From Manis javanica (taxonomy: Eukaryota; Chordata; Mammalia; Pholidota; Manidae): a stretch of 64,000 nucleotides of DNA. The stretch is taken from contig NC_133156.1 in NCBI RefSeq assembly GCF_040802235.1, positions 28,787,343 to 28,851,342 of the forward strand. Reading direction: 5' to 3'. The notes below the pieces were generated by a model. The model was not told the DNA's origin. It made no database searches and was given only the letters and a program-made list of their open reading frames with translations. Both the position numbers and the translations under genes were made by a program. Positions 20,776 to 31,640 of this stretch are shown one piece after another (the stretch's first letter is position 1; the number at the start of each line of letters is the position of its first letter).

Positions 20776-23770
20776 AAACCTCCTCAGTGAACTTGTGAAT
20801 GTGGGCAGTCTGAGTGCATAGAAATAATATACTTACTGACTGGTACTGGGAATATGAGAAACAATGGATTTAGAGCCAGGGTGTACAGGTCACATTTGGA
20901 AAAATGATGAAAATACAAGGCAAAACTGCAGGAAAGGCTGGCTCCATAAGTTCACTCTGCCAGGAAGTTGGGTATGTGGAAGCCAGGCTGAAGATCAGAA
21001 CAAAGCCACATGTCAGTAATCCAGTTGAGAGGATGCTCAGAAGCCCAGCAGTTCAAGTTGTGAAAGCAGATAAGACAATTAGAACCAATAAACAAGCAGC
21101 AGAAAATAAGACAATACCCAGATAGGAAGGCAGAAACAGATACCCAGACCTAAGAAATATACAGGAACGAGAAAGAAGCAAGTTGAGGGAGAAAAACAGA
21201 CAAGACTCCAACATCAAGACAGGGTATGGAATACCTGTAGTGTATCCACTTGGCTGGGCTGCTGTGAAATCTCAAGGGACCTCCACTGAGCAATGGTCAT
21301 CAGTCAAGTGACCATAACGTGTCAATATACAATATGAATCAGGCGACAGACACTAAACATGTGAACCCCAGTGATGTCAATTCTGGTTTTATTAAAGTTG
21401 TTTCTCAGCATTATAGTTCATCCTTAGTTTTATTTGGATTTACTTTATGTTTAAGAACCTTTCCTCATTTAACAAATTCTTTGCCAGGAGAGAGCACCAA
21501 GTAACTTATGACAATATCAAAATGATTCCTTTATGACAGTGAGGAAAATCCCTAAGACTTGTGGAATACAAGTACAAAAACATGACTGGGACCCAAAGTC
21601 ACACAGGTGACTTAGCTAGAATTTATGCTCAAATCTGCCTACCAAGCCTATACTCTAGTATGGCATGCTGGCTCCTGCACGCCCTTCATCTTTTTGAGAT
21701 ACCTACAGTTATAACTCCATCTTCTAAATTTATACTTTTAACTGTAAAACTACTAAATAGTAAAAGAAGCTAAAATTATTTTCAATCTGTCTCCTTCAAA
21801 AGGACGTTGCAAGGCATATCAGAAAACTCTTCAGGTAATCAGAATATTCCATATCTAAAATTATGGGTCTTCTAATCCTGATAATGACAGCAAGTAATTC
21901 AAGAACACATAGGTATTTATAATTGACTTTTTTTGGTCACCACCTGTCAAAGGAATGAAGGTAAAGAAAGGGCATTACTATTGTGACATCTGGCTACTCA
22001 TTACATTTACATTGTGCACTTGGTGAAATGCCAAGAGGTTCTGGTTTTAAAATCTTACCATCAGTCTTTTGTTTGCATCTTAAAAGCATGTATTTGTTCT
22101 TTCAAATGTCTAAATCTCGGGGGGATGGTAAGGCCCAGTGAAGAATGGCTTTGTTGATACATGTATATCGTGTGTGTTAGAACTATCTGTGATGTCTAAG
22201 AGGATAACTTTTACCATTCCACAGATGGGGTCACAGAGTTCTAATATGAATGGGTTTACTTTATGGGTAACTAACTTAAACCTAAACCTATACAACCTGG
22301 ACATCTAACAATTTTTAATTGTCTGCTGGGGACATATTTGTATATTCATCATAGAACAGTTGAATCTTAAATGACTGACGTTAATATCTGGTTGTTCTTT
22401 ATTCAAGTTCTCACTGAAATTCAATTTACTAGTTTCAGAGATTTTTGAGTCTACTAAAATTTTCATTTCATTTTCATACTTCAGAGGAAGCTGAAGGGCG
22501 AGATTAGATAATCAAGGCCTCTTCTAACATAAAAGTATCCGTAACTGACCTCCTTTCTAAAGTCTGATGTATCATTCGATTCACTCATTCACTGAATTAA
22601 TCTTTTATAGAACACTAGCTATAGGTTAAGACTGAAAGAATAAAAAATATACATATAGGCTCATTAACTCTAGGAGGTCAGTACATAAAAGGGAAGCTGA
22701 ATGTTTATACATGTGACATAAGACAGGTAAGAAAAATAGAAAATTAAGCTTCTCAATGTAAGAGGTAGTAACTTGTGAATACCAATTAAAACAAAATTCA
22801 GCCTAAGTAAATGAAATGAGAAATTGTTGAGAACCTAACATTTCTGTCCTGATTACATCCTGACATAATCACATAAAGGATCATAAGGTAAATATGACAA
22901 AGTGACAGAGGATTTAAGGGCTGATGGAAACAGAAATTGTGGGTAAAATTACCTATGTAGACAGATTTGGGTCATTAGCTGCTGGTGTCACCTCAGTTTC
23001 CCTGGCATAAATACATACCTAGGGAGGCTGAAAATTATTTGAAGATAACTCAGCAGAGAAAGCACAAGGTTTCTTGGCCATATTTGTTTGAAAGGGACCT
23101 GGTATCTTAAATTTCTTGACACTTCCTGCCTTCTAAGATTTGCCTGGGCCTTTAGCCCTTGTAAATGAGAATTGGAAAGGAATTGAACACAAGGTCTACC
23201 TGGCATGAACTACAAGAACAAAAGATGGCTAAAAGGAAAATAAAATAAAAAGAAGTCTTGAACATCTTTGCGCATAAAAATCAACTCAAATATCTAAATT
23301 CATACAACTATAAAGCTTTATCATCTAAGTACACAAATGTTTAACCAATCCCTACCACCTTCTTGTCCCACAAAATACAAGATGCTATACAATTCTTGCT
23401 ACAGGGATCACTAAAAAGGAGTATTTTGTTGCAAATACATAACATATATGCATTTCCACCTTTTAAAAAGATTTTGGATTGAAAGCCATCAGACTACCAA
23501 TTTAAAAATAATTTTCTTAAAACATATTTTGATAAAGGCCATAGGAGCACCTGTTACATTATTCATGTGCCCAATGGCAGGACTTCTGATGATGAGACCA
23601 AATAGGTCACATTAAATCAATAGAGTATCTTAGAAATAAAGCCAATATGACTAAATCCACAACAGATTACATGAAATACCTCATGTACAATACAAACCTA
23701 GTTTAATAAATAAAGGGAACACAGATAGATGACAGTACTCTGGGAGGATATTCAGTTCCTTGTGGCTCAC

Positions 23771-24135
23771 TCACAGTCTTCTCTGAGACTCCACTGCCAC
23801 TTCCACCTGGGCAAGTCTAATGGTGCGGCCATGAAGCTTGTAGCCATCTTGCCTTACTAATGCCACGGTGCCAGGCTGCACCCCAATACCAGCTGGCACA
23901 TGACAGATAAGTTCATGCTCATGAGGGTCATATTTGTCACCGATGGGTGTCATCTTTTCCAGGCCATGTTTGGCAAATACACTTTTCAGCTTTGCTTCTA
24001 AAAGTGACAACCCTCGGAAGATCTTCTCCAGAGTGAGCTTCTGGTCCACAGGCTGTGTTTCTTCAGAAATGCACTCTGTAGTCTTCTCCAAAATGTCCGC
24101 CACCTCCACCAAGTCCTTACAGAAACTCTGAATTC
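23771..24135 (-). CDS. GRPEL2: GRPEL2 exon 4 (terminal coding exon, GrpE beta domain)
   Basis: 365 nt from acceptor CTGTAG (24138-24136 is TAG) to TGA 23773-23771. It encodes residues about 105-225: IQSFCKDLVEVADILEKTTE, KLKSVFAKHGLEKMTPIGDK, the GrpE signature region YDPHEHELICHVPAG, and DGYKLHGRTIRLAQVEVAVE to the C-terminus. These residues form the HSP70-contacting beta domain. No damage is seen. Confidence 0.96.
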
Positions 24136-27100
24136 CTACAGAGAAATGACACTTCTTTATTGTTTGTGAGGAAGTCACTGTCGTATGGTGGAGGCCCAGG
24201 TAAATGTATAGTATACTGGATACTCCAGGATGTGGCAGGATTGCCACCCAGGACTCAGGGATCATCGTCAGTGATTACCACCTCAAACCACCTGACAAGC
24301 CAACGCTTCTCTTAGCAGGCATAGGACTAAGAAGCCTATCTGTAAATGGGAAGATGCTTAGAACCCAAGAACTAGGTAAGATTATATACAACTGGCTCAG
24401 AAACCTGTCCTTCATAAACCTGACCATTTTTATATGCTTCTTGTATTTTTGTTACTATTTACCTTTAGTACTGAGTTGTGTACATTTTGAAAATTCTTGC
24501 TTGTCTCAGTTGTGCTAAGGCATGCATTCTCAATAGGGACAAGGTTTTAGTATTTCATGGAGGGGGGGGACAAAAATGAAAGAAACAGTTGACAAGACTG
24601 TGCTAAGCAGGAGTCAAAAGTGGTTTACTATTGAGGACTGGCTAAATAGGAATAGGAAAGTAAGACAATCCATAGATAAGGTGAAATCTCCCAACTGCCT
24701 GCTATGAAGTTATATATACTTGCTGGAGATGGGCTACAAAACTTGCCTAGTCTTTTTAGATAGAGTCACACAAACTATTATAAGAGTAAACTCAGTTGTT
24801 GAGAACTCTTATTACTCCCAACACTGCATCTTGATTTTTTTTTTAGGGAAATGATAGTAAAGAATATCATCATTACATTACCTATGATAACGTCAAAGTC
24901 CTCAAAGGAGTTGGTGAGGGGTGTAAGATTGTTGATCTGGTTTTAATCCAGGGACCGGTTTAAGGCCCTGTGCCAGAACAGGCAGCCACCTTAACTGCAC
25001 TCAGAAGTAAAAAGGAAGCAGCAAGAGATTATAGAAGAGAGATTTCCCATAATTACTGCCTGGATTCTCAAAGGACTGACTGACAGAAAGGTAGGAATTC
25101 AACCTTTAACTTCTGGGTGATAGAGATCCATTATAGCTTCTTCTTTTTTTTAAAAAATTTTTATTAAGGTATTATTGATATACACTCTTATGAAGGTTTC
25201 ACATGAAAAAACAGTATCGATACTACACTCACCCATATTATCAAGTCCCCACCCATACCCCTGCAGTCATTGTCCATCAGTGTAGCAAGATGCCACAGTC
25301 ACTATGTGTCTTCTCTGTGCTACACTGTTCTCCCCGTGACCCCCCACACCATGTATACTAAACATAACACCCCTCAATCCCTTCTCCCTTCCTCCCCACC
25401 CGCCCTCCCACATCCCTCCCCTTTGGTAATCACTATTTCCTTCTTGGAATCTCTGGGTCTGCTGCTGTTTTGTTCCTTCAGTTTTGCTTTGTTGTTATAC
25501 TCCACAAATGAGGGAAATCATTTGGCACTTGTCTTTCTCAGCCTCCGCTATAACTTCTTAAGCAAAACAAGTGCAATAGGATTCAAATTCATCTAATAAT
25601 AACATACATAATGGATTTGAGGTGCTGGGGACATGACAGACGGGCAGGAAGATATAAGAAACAGGAGAGCTAACTGAATTAGTCTTGGTATAATATAGTC
25701 TGGCATGTAAGAGGAGGCAAGAGAGAGGAAAGAGTGAGACAAGCAGGTATTTCCAGGAAACGAGACTGGTGTGATCAAAGCTCTATCAGATACCTCCCAG
25801 ACTCCTGCTAGGGACGGCAACCATACATATTAATAGCTGTTAATGAGATCAACTGAAAAAGTACAGGAGATTAGCCAAAGGCTTGGAAATTATGCCAGTA
25901 AGATTAAAATTCCACCCAAGAGAAAAGAATGCCTCTAACAGACTATCAGGGACATCAAAGGCAACCCCTGGCTATTCAAAGGAAGACTCTTAACAGAATT
26001 TTGAAAGCAGTGAGCTTCTGGGCTGACTTGTACACTTCCATGGTACAAAGAGTCCTGGCTCCTAGTCAGTAAAGTTGTGTTTATTTGGGTAAACAGAAGC
26101 CTAGGTTCTCTTGTTTGTATACTGGGGGGTTCGGTCTCTTATTCTATTCTAATTGTGTTACTTTTATAGATGGCTGGTGTCTGCATCATTTCTTAGGGGT
26201 AGAAAAAAAGAATCTCTGTGACCTGCTTAAGAGGTGGGTTACTGAGACAAAACTGTAGTTTGCCCAGGAGTCACCATGCAGTATTATATAACAAGTAACA
26301 ATAAAAAAACTTTCTACTTTTTCTATGTCAGTGCTCACTGAGCAACCTCCAATTTTTGGAATATTTCTGGCCGCTAGGAGGAAATGGTCTAAACAATGAC
26401 TTATGTGGCATGTTTTGCTAGACACATTCTGCTCTAAAAATTAATGAATGAGATTATCAAATTCTTTTGAGTTTAGTGAATGTGTGTTTGTTCCTGGGAA
26501 CCTTATTAATTCTTGAGGAAACTGATATAAGCCAGTTCCTAACTTATCAACACTCGACCTCTGGTAAGCCAACTCACCCTGCTCCCAGTAAGCAAGAAGT
26601 CTTCCTAAGTCATCACAATTGGTCTATGTTTTACAGAAATCCCCTGTAGCTCAGAGGTCAGCAAACTTCTCCTGTAAAGGGCTATGTAGTAAATATTTAA
26701 GGTTTTGTGGGACAAGAAACAAAAATCATGGACAAGAAACAAAAATCACAAAAGTGAAAATAAATTTTCAGATATTTTTATTATGGAATTCAGAACTGTG
26801 TATATGGACTAACAGAAGCCTGTAGGCTGTAGTTTGCCCAGCCCTGCCCTGATAGTTGGAAAATGTAGATGAAAACTTGGATGAAATCCCAGGATTACAA
26901 TTTGGGGGTCAGTACATAGCTGATACTCAAAGCTTTGAAATGTAATGTCTATAGCACTGAAAGAGAAGCAGAAAACTGCCAAAGAACTGGGGCTGGACAG
27001 TACAGAACTGAAGAGAGTCCCATGCACAAACAACAGATAAAACCCAGAGAACAGGAAGTAGTATGATACAGGGGAAGGAATAATACCTTAGGGGTCAGGA

Positions 27101-30100
27101 GATTAATAGACTCTTATCTACATCTATTACCAATTAATTTTTCAGCTCACTGGTGAAAGGAGATTGGACTAGATAGCATCCAAGGACCCCCAAGCACCTT
27201 CACTCTATTATAGTGAAAGTATAATGCTCCATATTAAGTTGTAATGTTCCATATCAAATTACAGCAAGTAATCATAGATTTGTCCTCTACCCTTGAATCC
27301 CTGTTACTCAACTGGTTACTTTCATGAATACATTTAGAACAAGATGTTGGGCATTTAGTGAAATATTTCTGAAAGACTCTGAAATTGATAAGACTGGTCA
27401 ATGAAAAAAACACATGTGATCTAGCAGAACCTTCATGGCTATCTTCTTCTATATTGTCTAAGCCTTTGTCTTTGAGTTATTTTATAACTTTGCCAAGTTG
27501 CAGAATACTGATAGTAACGCAAATGGTTCTTGTCCATAGTAGTGAAAACTGTCTGGTGGAGGTAGAGTTGATTACTCCACTATGGATATAGGCCAATATT
27601 GCTTTTATAAAGCAAATTTCACCATTCCTGATTGCCTATGTGTCTGCTTTTGGGATTCTCCAATGAATACCTTACCTTAATGATTCACTTGTTCATTAAT
27701 AAGTTAAACAGGTTTGTCTAAGCACTAGAATGTCAAATGTACATTCCTGAAAAATGAAACAACAAAGCATTATTTTAGCAAATGGTTCACCTGACAACAT
27801 TCCCAATAAGCACACAGAAACTTATGAGAAGAGTGGAAGGGCAAGCTAGAGATCAGCTAAGGACCCAGATGTGTTCTTACTATGTTCAGTGTGCAGAACT
27901 GCCTAGTAAATGTCATTAAACTAAAAGGCATTTAAATTTTTATTGTCAATAAATCTCTCACCAAATATCTTGGCGTCTTCTACATATCTCTGGGTCCGCC
28001 TTCTTATATTTTCACCATTGGCTACAGCTCTCTGGTATCTCATCTGAATACCAAAAGCAAAGTCAAAATGATGAGAAAACACATGCTGACTGGTGAAAAA
28101 GAATGTTTTTGCTTACTTTACAAGTTTTTTCCTCGCAGTAAGTTTTTATTAAAAAAATGAGGTGTTGTAGGAATCTTAGATCAGCTACTCCAAACCTCTG
28201 GCCAAAGCAAGAACCTGATCTTATAGCAGCCCTGATACATCATTTATCCTGCTAGTCTACACATTTAACACGTTTTCAAGCTCATCAGCTTGAGATGACA
28301 AAGCTTTATTTTTCACATTCATCCATCACTGACACCCTCAAATGTATTTAACTGAACTCAACTCTAGGACAACCAAAAGTAAGTTTTAAAAATGTGTCAT
28401 TTATTGGGAGGGGGTTATTTTAGCCCCTTTAATCTTTCCCTTTCATTCTCGTAATTCCTGGTTCCTTTAATTGCTCTCATAAGACATGCTTTCCAACCAT
28501 CTTATCATTCCAGGTGGTCTTGCTTTGGAGTTACTCTAATTACAATCTCCCTAAAGTGTGTCTGTCAACCCAGCAGCGGCAGAGTATGCCAGATGCAGTC
28601 TGGCTGGCAGAGTATGATGATAAATGACCTCACTCATTCAACATTTACTGACTGTCTACTACATTTTAGGCACTGTAACTCTTTTGAAGCTACCAAAATA
28701 TCAGATATCTAGGTACTGAGACACAATACAAACTGAAACGAGATTACTATTCTTAGTTATGTTTTGAACTACCACAGTACTTTGCTAATAATATACCTAT
28801 AAGAGAGTAGAGGTAGGGTGAGGGATAAGAAGCAAATCAGAGGAAACTTAATTTTAAAAATTGACATAAAAAACTTTTACTTGGATATTAAAACCAGAGA
28901 GAGGATATAACAGATAATATAAAATCTACTCACTGTTAAATCCTGGACTTCCTTCTCCAGTTTAACAGCTTTTAACTTTAAGGCTCGTTGTGCAAGAGAG
29001 GGCCCAAGCTCATCAGGAGGGTCCTCAGAAGTGCAGGCCTCACCAGCAGTTCTCTGGGTAGCAGTGCTGAAAGGATGCAGACATCCCCTACAGTGGGAGG
29101 GAGGTGGTGCATGATGAAGAAATGCCATCACATACAGACAAAGCTACAGCAAAGTTCAGAGATTGGCAAGTTTCCCAGATTGACTCTCTAGACAAAATGT
29201 TTCCAGTCACAGTAACTTATAAAGTGCTTACTAAGTACCTGACAGTGTTGATGGGGCTTTATGTAAATTATCTTTTTATTTCCCAACATGAGATAAATAC
29301 TATGATTATTCCTATTTTACAGATGAGAAAACTGAGGCTCAGCAAGGATTCTGACTTGCTCAAAATCACATAGCTAGGATTCTCTTAGCCAGGATACTGA
29401 GCACCAGGCAACAGAAATTGCCAGAAGTAGGGACATAAAAGTCAGCAGGAGAAAACCAAGTTCTAATACCCAGAACCAGTGGGGCAAAATCAGAAGGGGG
29501 AATTCAAAACACAAGCTGTATATTTCTGGTTGAATCATTCATTTTACAGATGTGGAAAATTAAGCCCAGTAAAGGGACCATGTCAAACTGGAGTTAGGCC
29601 TAGAATTCTAAAGCTTTCTTGACCACAAACACTTAAGACTTTTAGGTAAGAGAACCTCTGCTAAGAGAAACTCTGTGTAAAAAAAGTAAGTCAACTAAAT
29701 ACTTACAAATGGTATGTGTTATGGACTGTGAACTGTAAGCAGGTGAATAAAATAGATTCTTGTGTTCAATTTTGTTTGTAATCTAGAATTTTGCACAGCT
29801 AAAATGTTTGACATATAGTTCAGTTTACATAGGAAGAAATTTAGAGTAGGAGCTAGTTTGTAGATCTTGGATTGTAGCAGTTCTGACTCCTTCAAAATGT
29901 TCCCATTATATCCCTCCTGGATGCTCATAATTTGAAGCAAAATCATCAAAAAAATCAATCTGTGACTACAAAAGGTCTTTAAAACACACAGTTTATTTAT
30001 ATAAACTGGCATACAATAAAGAGTAGTTACTGAGGTGACTTCTGAGCAAAGGTTTACCGGGGATAAAGGAGTTTGCTTCAAGAAACACAAGAGGGAACAG

Positions 30101-31432
30101 TCAGTACAAAGATGTGGGCAAAATGTCTTTTATCTTGCAGACTTTACAGGCCAGCCCTGAACTCAGTTATTGTGATCTGATGTCAGATTACATATTATTC
30201 CAAATTTTTGATTCAGAAAATATGGTCACCATAGATCTGGAGTAAATCACACAGGGTAAAATACCTCCCTCTTTCTATACCCGTAACAAACTACATTTAT
30301 CCAATTTAAAGTAGATCAAAATATTCTCAGGGCTAGCTTAAAGGTAAAAAGGCCAGAGCTGCAGTCTGGAAGAAGGGAGTTGTGACTGATCCATTCAGTT
30401 CCTACTGCTTCAGAACTGGAGTGGGTGAAACTTAATCAGATGCTATCTTTTTTCTTCTGGTCACTTCCCTACAAGCCCTAGGGCAAATTGCTGAGGTTAG
30501 GTGTAGTATGTTAAGATAAAAAGGAGGCCACAGTTCCGCAAAATTACGATTCCCCCACGGCTTGATTTACATTTCCGGGGTCTAACCTTACTACCCTCTC
30601 TCCTCAGTCATTTTTACTCTTTCTGAGGAAGAAACAGCCGACGAGGAAACAGCCCCGGTAAACTACACAGAATCGTCCCTGCGAATAATTCACACCGCTT
30701 GCTATTTAAAAGGGTCGCTAGAGGCCTGGTTGGCTTCCAGTCTGGGTTCCACCATTTCCCCAGTATTTAAGTTTGGGAAAGTTACTCAACTTTTCTAAAC
30801 CTCAGTTTCCCTGAGTAAACGTGAGAATAAAAATACTCATAGTTTTGCAGTCGATGTAAAGCTAGGGGTAAGAGCAGCAACTCTTCCTCTTTCTTTGTAG
30901 AAACTCTGCCTTTCCACAGGCAAGTGGAAAGGCCATCTGGAGACCTAGTCCAACGCCCTCCTTTGACCGACAGGTAGTTTGGGCCGGGTAAAAGTCCACG
31001 GACTGGCCCAAGGTCACACAGTGGGTCAGAGGAGGGAATTCCAATTTACCGGCAGACAAGTCAGCTGGGGAGAAAAGGCAGGGAGAAGTACATCCCCAAC
31101 TCGGGAGAAGCTCCGGGCCTTAGAGAATTCCCACCTCCGAGCACATGACCTAGGATCTTTCCACCTTCCTGGGCCTGGCAAGGAGGCGGGGCTATGAGCC
31201 TCAGTTTCCCTTCGTAAAATGGGGCCGTGAGCTCATCCCTTTTGCAGCAGAGAGTCTGGTGGTTCCTCCCTCTCGCTCCGCGCCGACAACCGACCCTCCG
31301 GCTTCCTCGTTCCACAGCGTCCTCAAGTTCCAGACACCCGGCCAGCCTCGCTTACCTGCCATCGGACGCGGCAGTCGAGGTCAGGAGGCGCTGCACCCGC
31401 CGCAGGGCCGCCCACAGAGACCGCGCGGCCAT
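23771..31432 (-). CDS. GRPEL2: GrpE-like 2, mitochondrial; whole gene (4 coding exons)
   Basis: Coding segments on the minus strand are 31432-31356, 29087-28934, 28043-27962 and 24135-23771. They total 678 nt, or 225 codons plus TGA, the same length as human GRPEL2. All splice sites are GT-AG and phases join. The N-terminus MAARSLWAALRRVQRLL is Arg-rich with no acid, a mitochondrial presequence. A coiled-coil follows (about residues 60-110), then the four-helix part and the C-terminal beta domain ending in the GrpE signature region. GrpE proteins release ADP from mitochondrial HSP70 (HSPA9) during matrix import and folding. The cysteine at residue 87 of human, reported to form a redox-controlled disulfide dimer, is glycine here (28016-28014). 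Confidence 0.96.
25143..25548 (-). mobile_element. 5'-truncated L1 3' end
   Basis: Poly(T) at 25143-25150, i.e. the poly(A) tail read from the other strand, is followed by the L1 3' UTR of this genome ('ttaaggtattattgatatac', 'gtccatcagtgtagcaagat', 'ctgctgctgttttgttcctt'). The target duplication is 'tatagcttctt' at 25132-25142 and 'tataacttctt' at 25549-25559, with one mismatch. Confidence 0.8.
26650..26845 (+). repeat. hAT-type MITE (MER1-group)
   Basis: Begins 'ctcagaggtcagcaaacttc', contains 'taaagggctatgtagtaaat' and 'ttaaggttttgtgggac', and ends 'gctgtagtttgcccagccct'. The end words are inverted repeats of each other (gtcagcaaact / agtttgcc). It is an internally shortened copy with a locally repeated 'gacaagaaacaaaaatca' word. 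Confidence 0.75.
27962..28043 (-). CDS. GRPEL2: GRPEL2 exon 3 (coiled-coil)
   Basis: 82 nt, residues 78-105: MRYQRAVANGENIRRRTQR then YVEDAKIF. Acceptor ATTCAG (28044-28045 is AG), donor TTTG|GTGAG at 27962/27961. It was located by the conserved peptide and the required phases (0 in, 1 out). From memory, human has Cys at positions 87 and 97 of this helix. Here codon 87 is GGT (Gly, 28016-28014) and codon 97 is TAT (Tyr). Confidence 0.93.
28044..28933 (-). other. GRPEL2: GRPEL2 intron 2
   Basis: 890-bp GT-AG intron. No gene or confidently named repeat inside. Confidence 0.8.
28934..29087 (-). CDS. GRPEL2: GRPEL2 exon 2
   Basis: 154 nt, residues 26-77. After the split Arg it reads GCLHPFSTATQRTAGEAC, then TSEDPPDELGPSLAQRALKL and KAVKLEKEVQDLT. 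Acceptor CACTGTAG, donor TTAACA|GTGAGT. It covers the end of the presequence, the acidic linker and the start of the dimerising coiled-coil. Confidence 0.94.
29230..29390 (-). repeat. MIR SINE
   Basis: Reverse-orientation MIR words 'attcctattttacagatgag', 'aaactgaggctcagcaagga' and 'tcaaaatcacatagctagga'. Confidence 0.8.
30715..30850 (+). repeat. MIR SINE
   Basis: Contains 'gtctgggttccaccatttcc', 'gggaaagttactcaactttt', 'ctaaacctcagtttccctga'. Confidence 0.75.
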
Positions 31433-31640
31433 GTTCCCCTTCTCGGCTGACGAAATCAGCGCAGGCGCACTCCCTGCAAGCGAGATACCACGTTTCCCGG
31501 CAGCCTTCGCGGGGGTTTCCCTCTCAGGGCCCAGGACCTAAAGCTACATTTCCGGTTGTCCTCGCGCGCTGGTGGTGTTCCGTATCCGGTCTTCCCGAAG
31601 ATACGCAGCACTTCCGGTCCCTTGTGTGTTTGCCGCGTAC
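31260..31640 (-). promoter_or_regulatory. GRPEL2: GRPEL2 CpG-rich promoter with NRF-1-like and ETS/GABP-like sites
   Basis: GC- and CpG-rich block around the ATG, with no TATA box. Upstream of the ATG (higher coordinates) are gcgcaggcgca at 31459-31469, a near match to the NRF-1 palindrome GCGCAtGCGC, and ETS cores CCGGAA on the minus strand at 31617-31610 (CCGGAAGT) and 31556-31549 (ACCGGAAA). NRF-1 and GABP (NRF-2) are established regulators of nuclear genes for mitochondrial proteins. Their use here is inferred. Confidence 0.6.
31356..31432 (-). CDS. GRPEL2: GRPEL2 exon 1 (mitochondrial presequence)
   Basis: 77 nt from ATG (31432-31430) to donor GGCAG|GTAAG. Encodes MAARSLWAALRRVQRLLTS and TAASDG plus part of an Arg codon. 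Five arginines and no acidic residue precede the Asp near the end, an amphipathic mitochondrial targeting sequence. The context around the ATG (gaacATGG) is favourable. Confidence 0.93.

Larger units (their letters stand above)
19341..23770. other. Spacer between PCYOX1L promoter and GRPEL2, including GRPEL2 3' UTR
   Basis: Holds a very short L1 insertion (19978-20118), an ancient interspersed repeat (about 20427-20775) and otherwise AT-rich sequence. The GRPEL2 3' UTR must occupy the right end. The first minus-strand AATAAA I see is at 22403-22398, which would imply a 3' UTR of about 1.4 kb. A nearer variant signal may be used instead. Confidence 0.55.
24136..27961 (-). other. GRPEL2: GRPEL2 intron 3
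   Basis: 3826-bp GT-AG intron. It contains a truncated L1 (25143-25548) with target duplications and a hAT-type MITE (26650-26845). A G-run 'agggggggga' occurs near 24560. No gene found in the rest. Confidence 0.8.
29088..31355 (-). other. GRPEL2: GRPEL2 intron 1
   Basis: 2268-bp GT-AG intron with MIR copies at 29230-29390 (reverse) and 30715-30850 (forward). The right end, from about 31150, becomes GC-rich as it enters the promoter CpG island. Confidence 0.8.
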
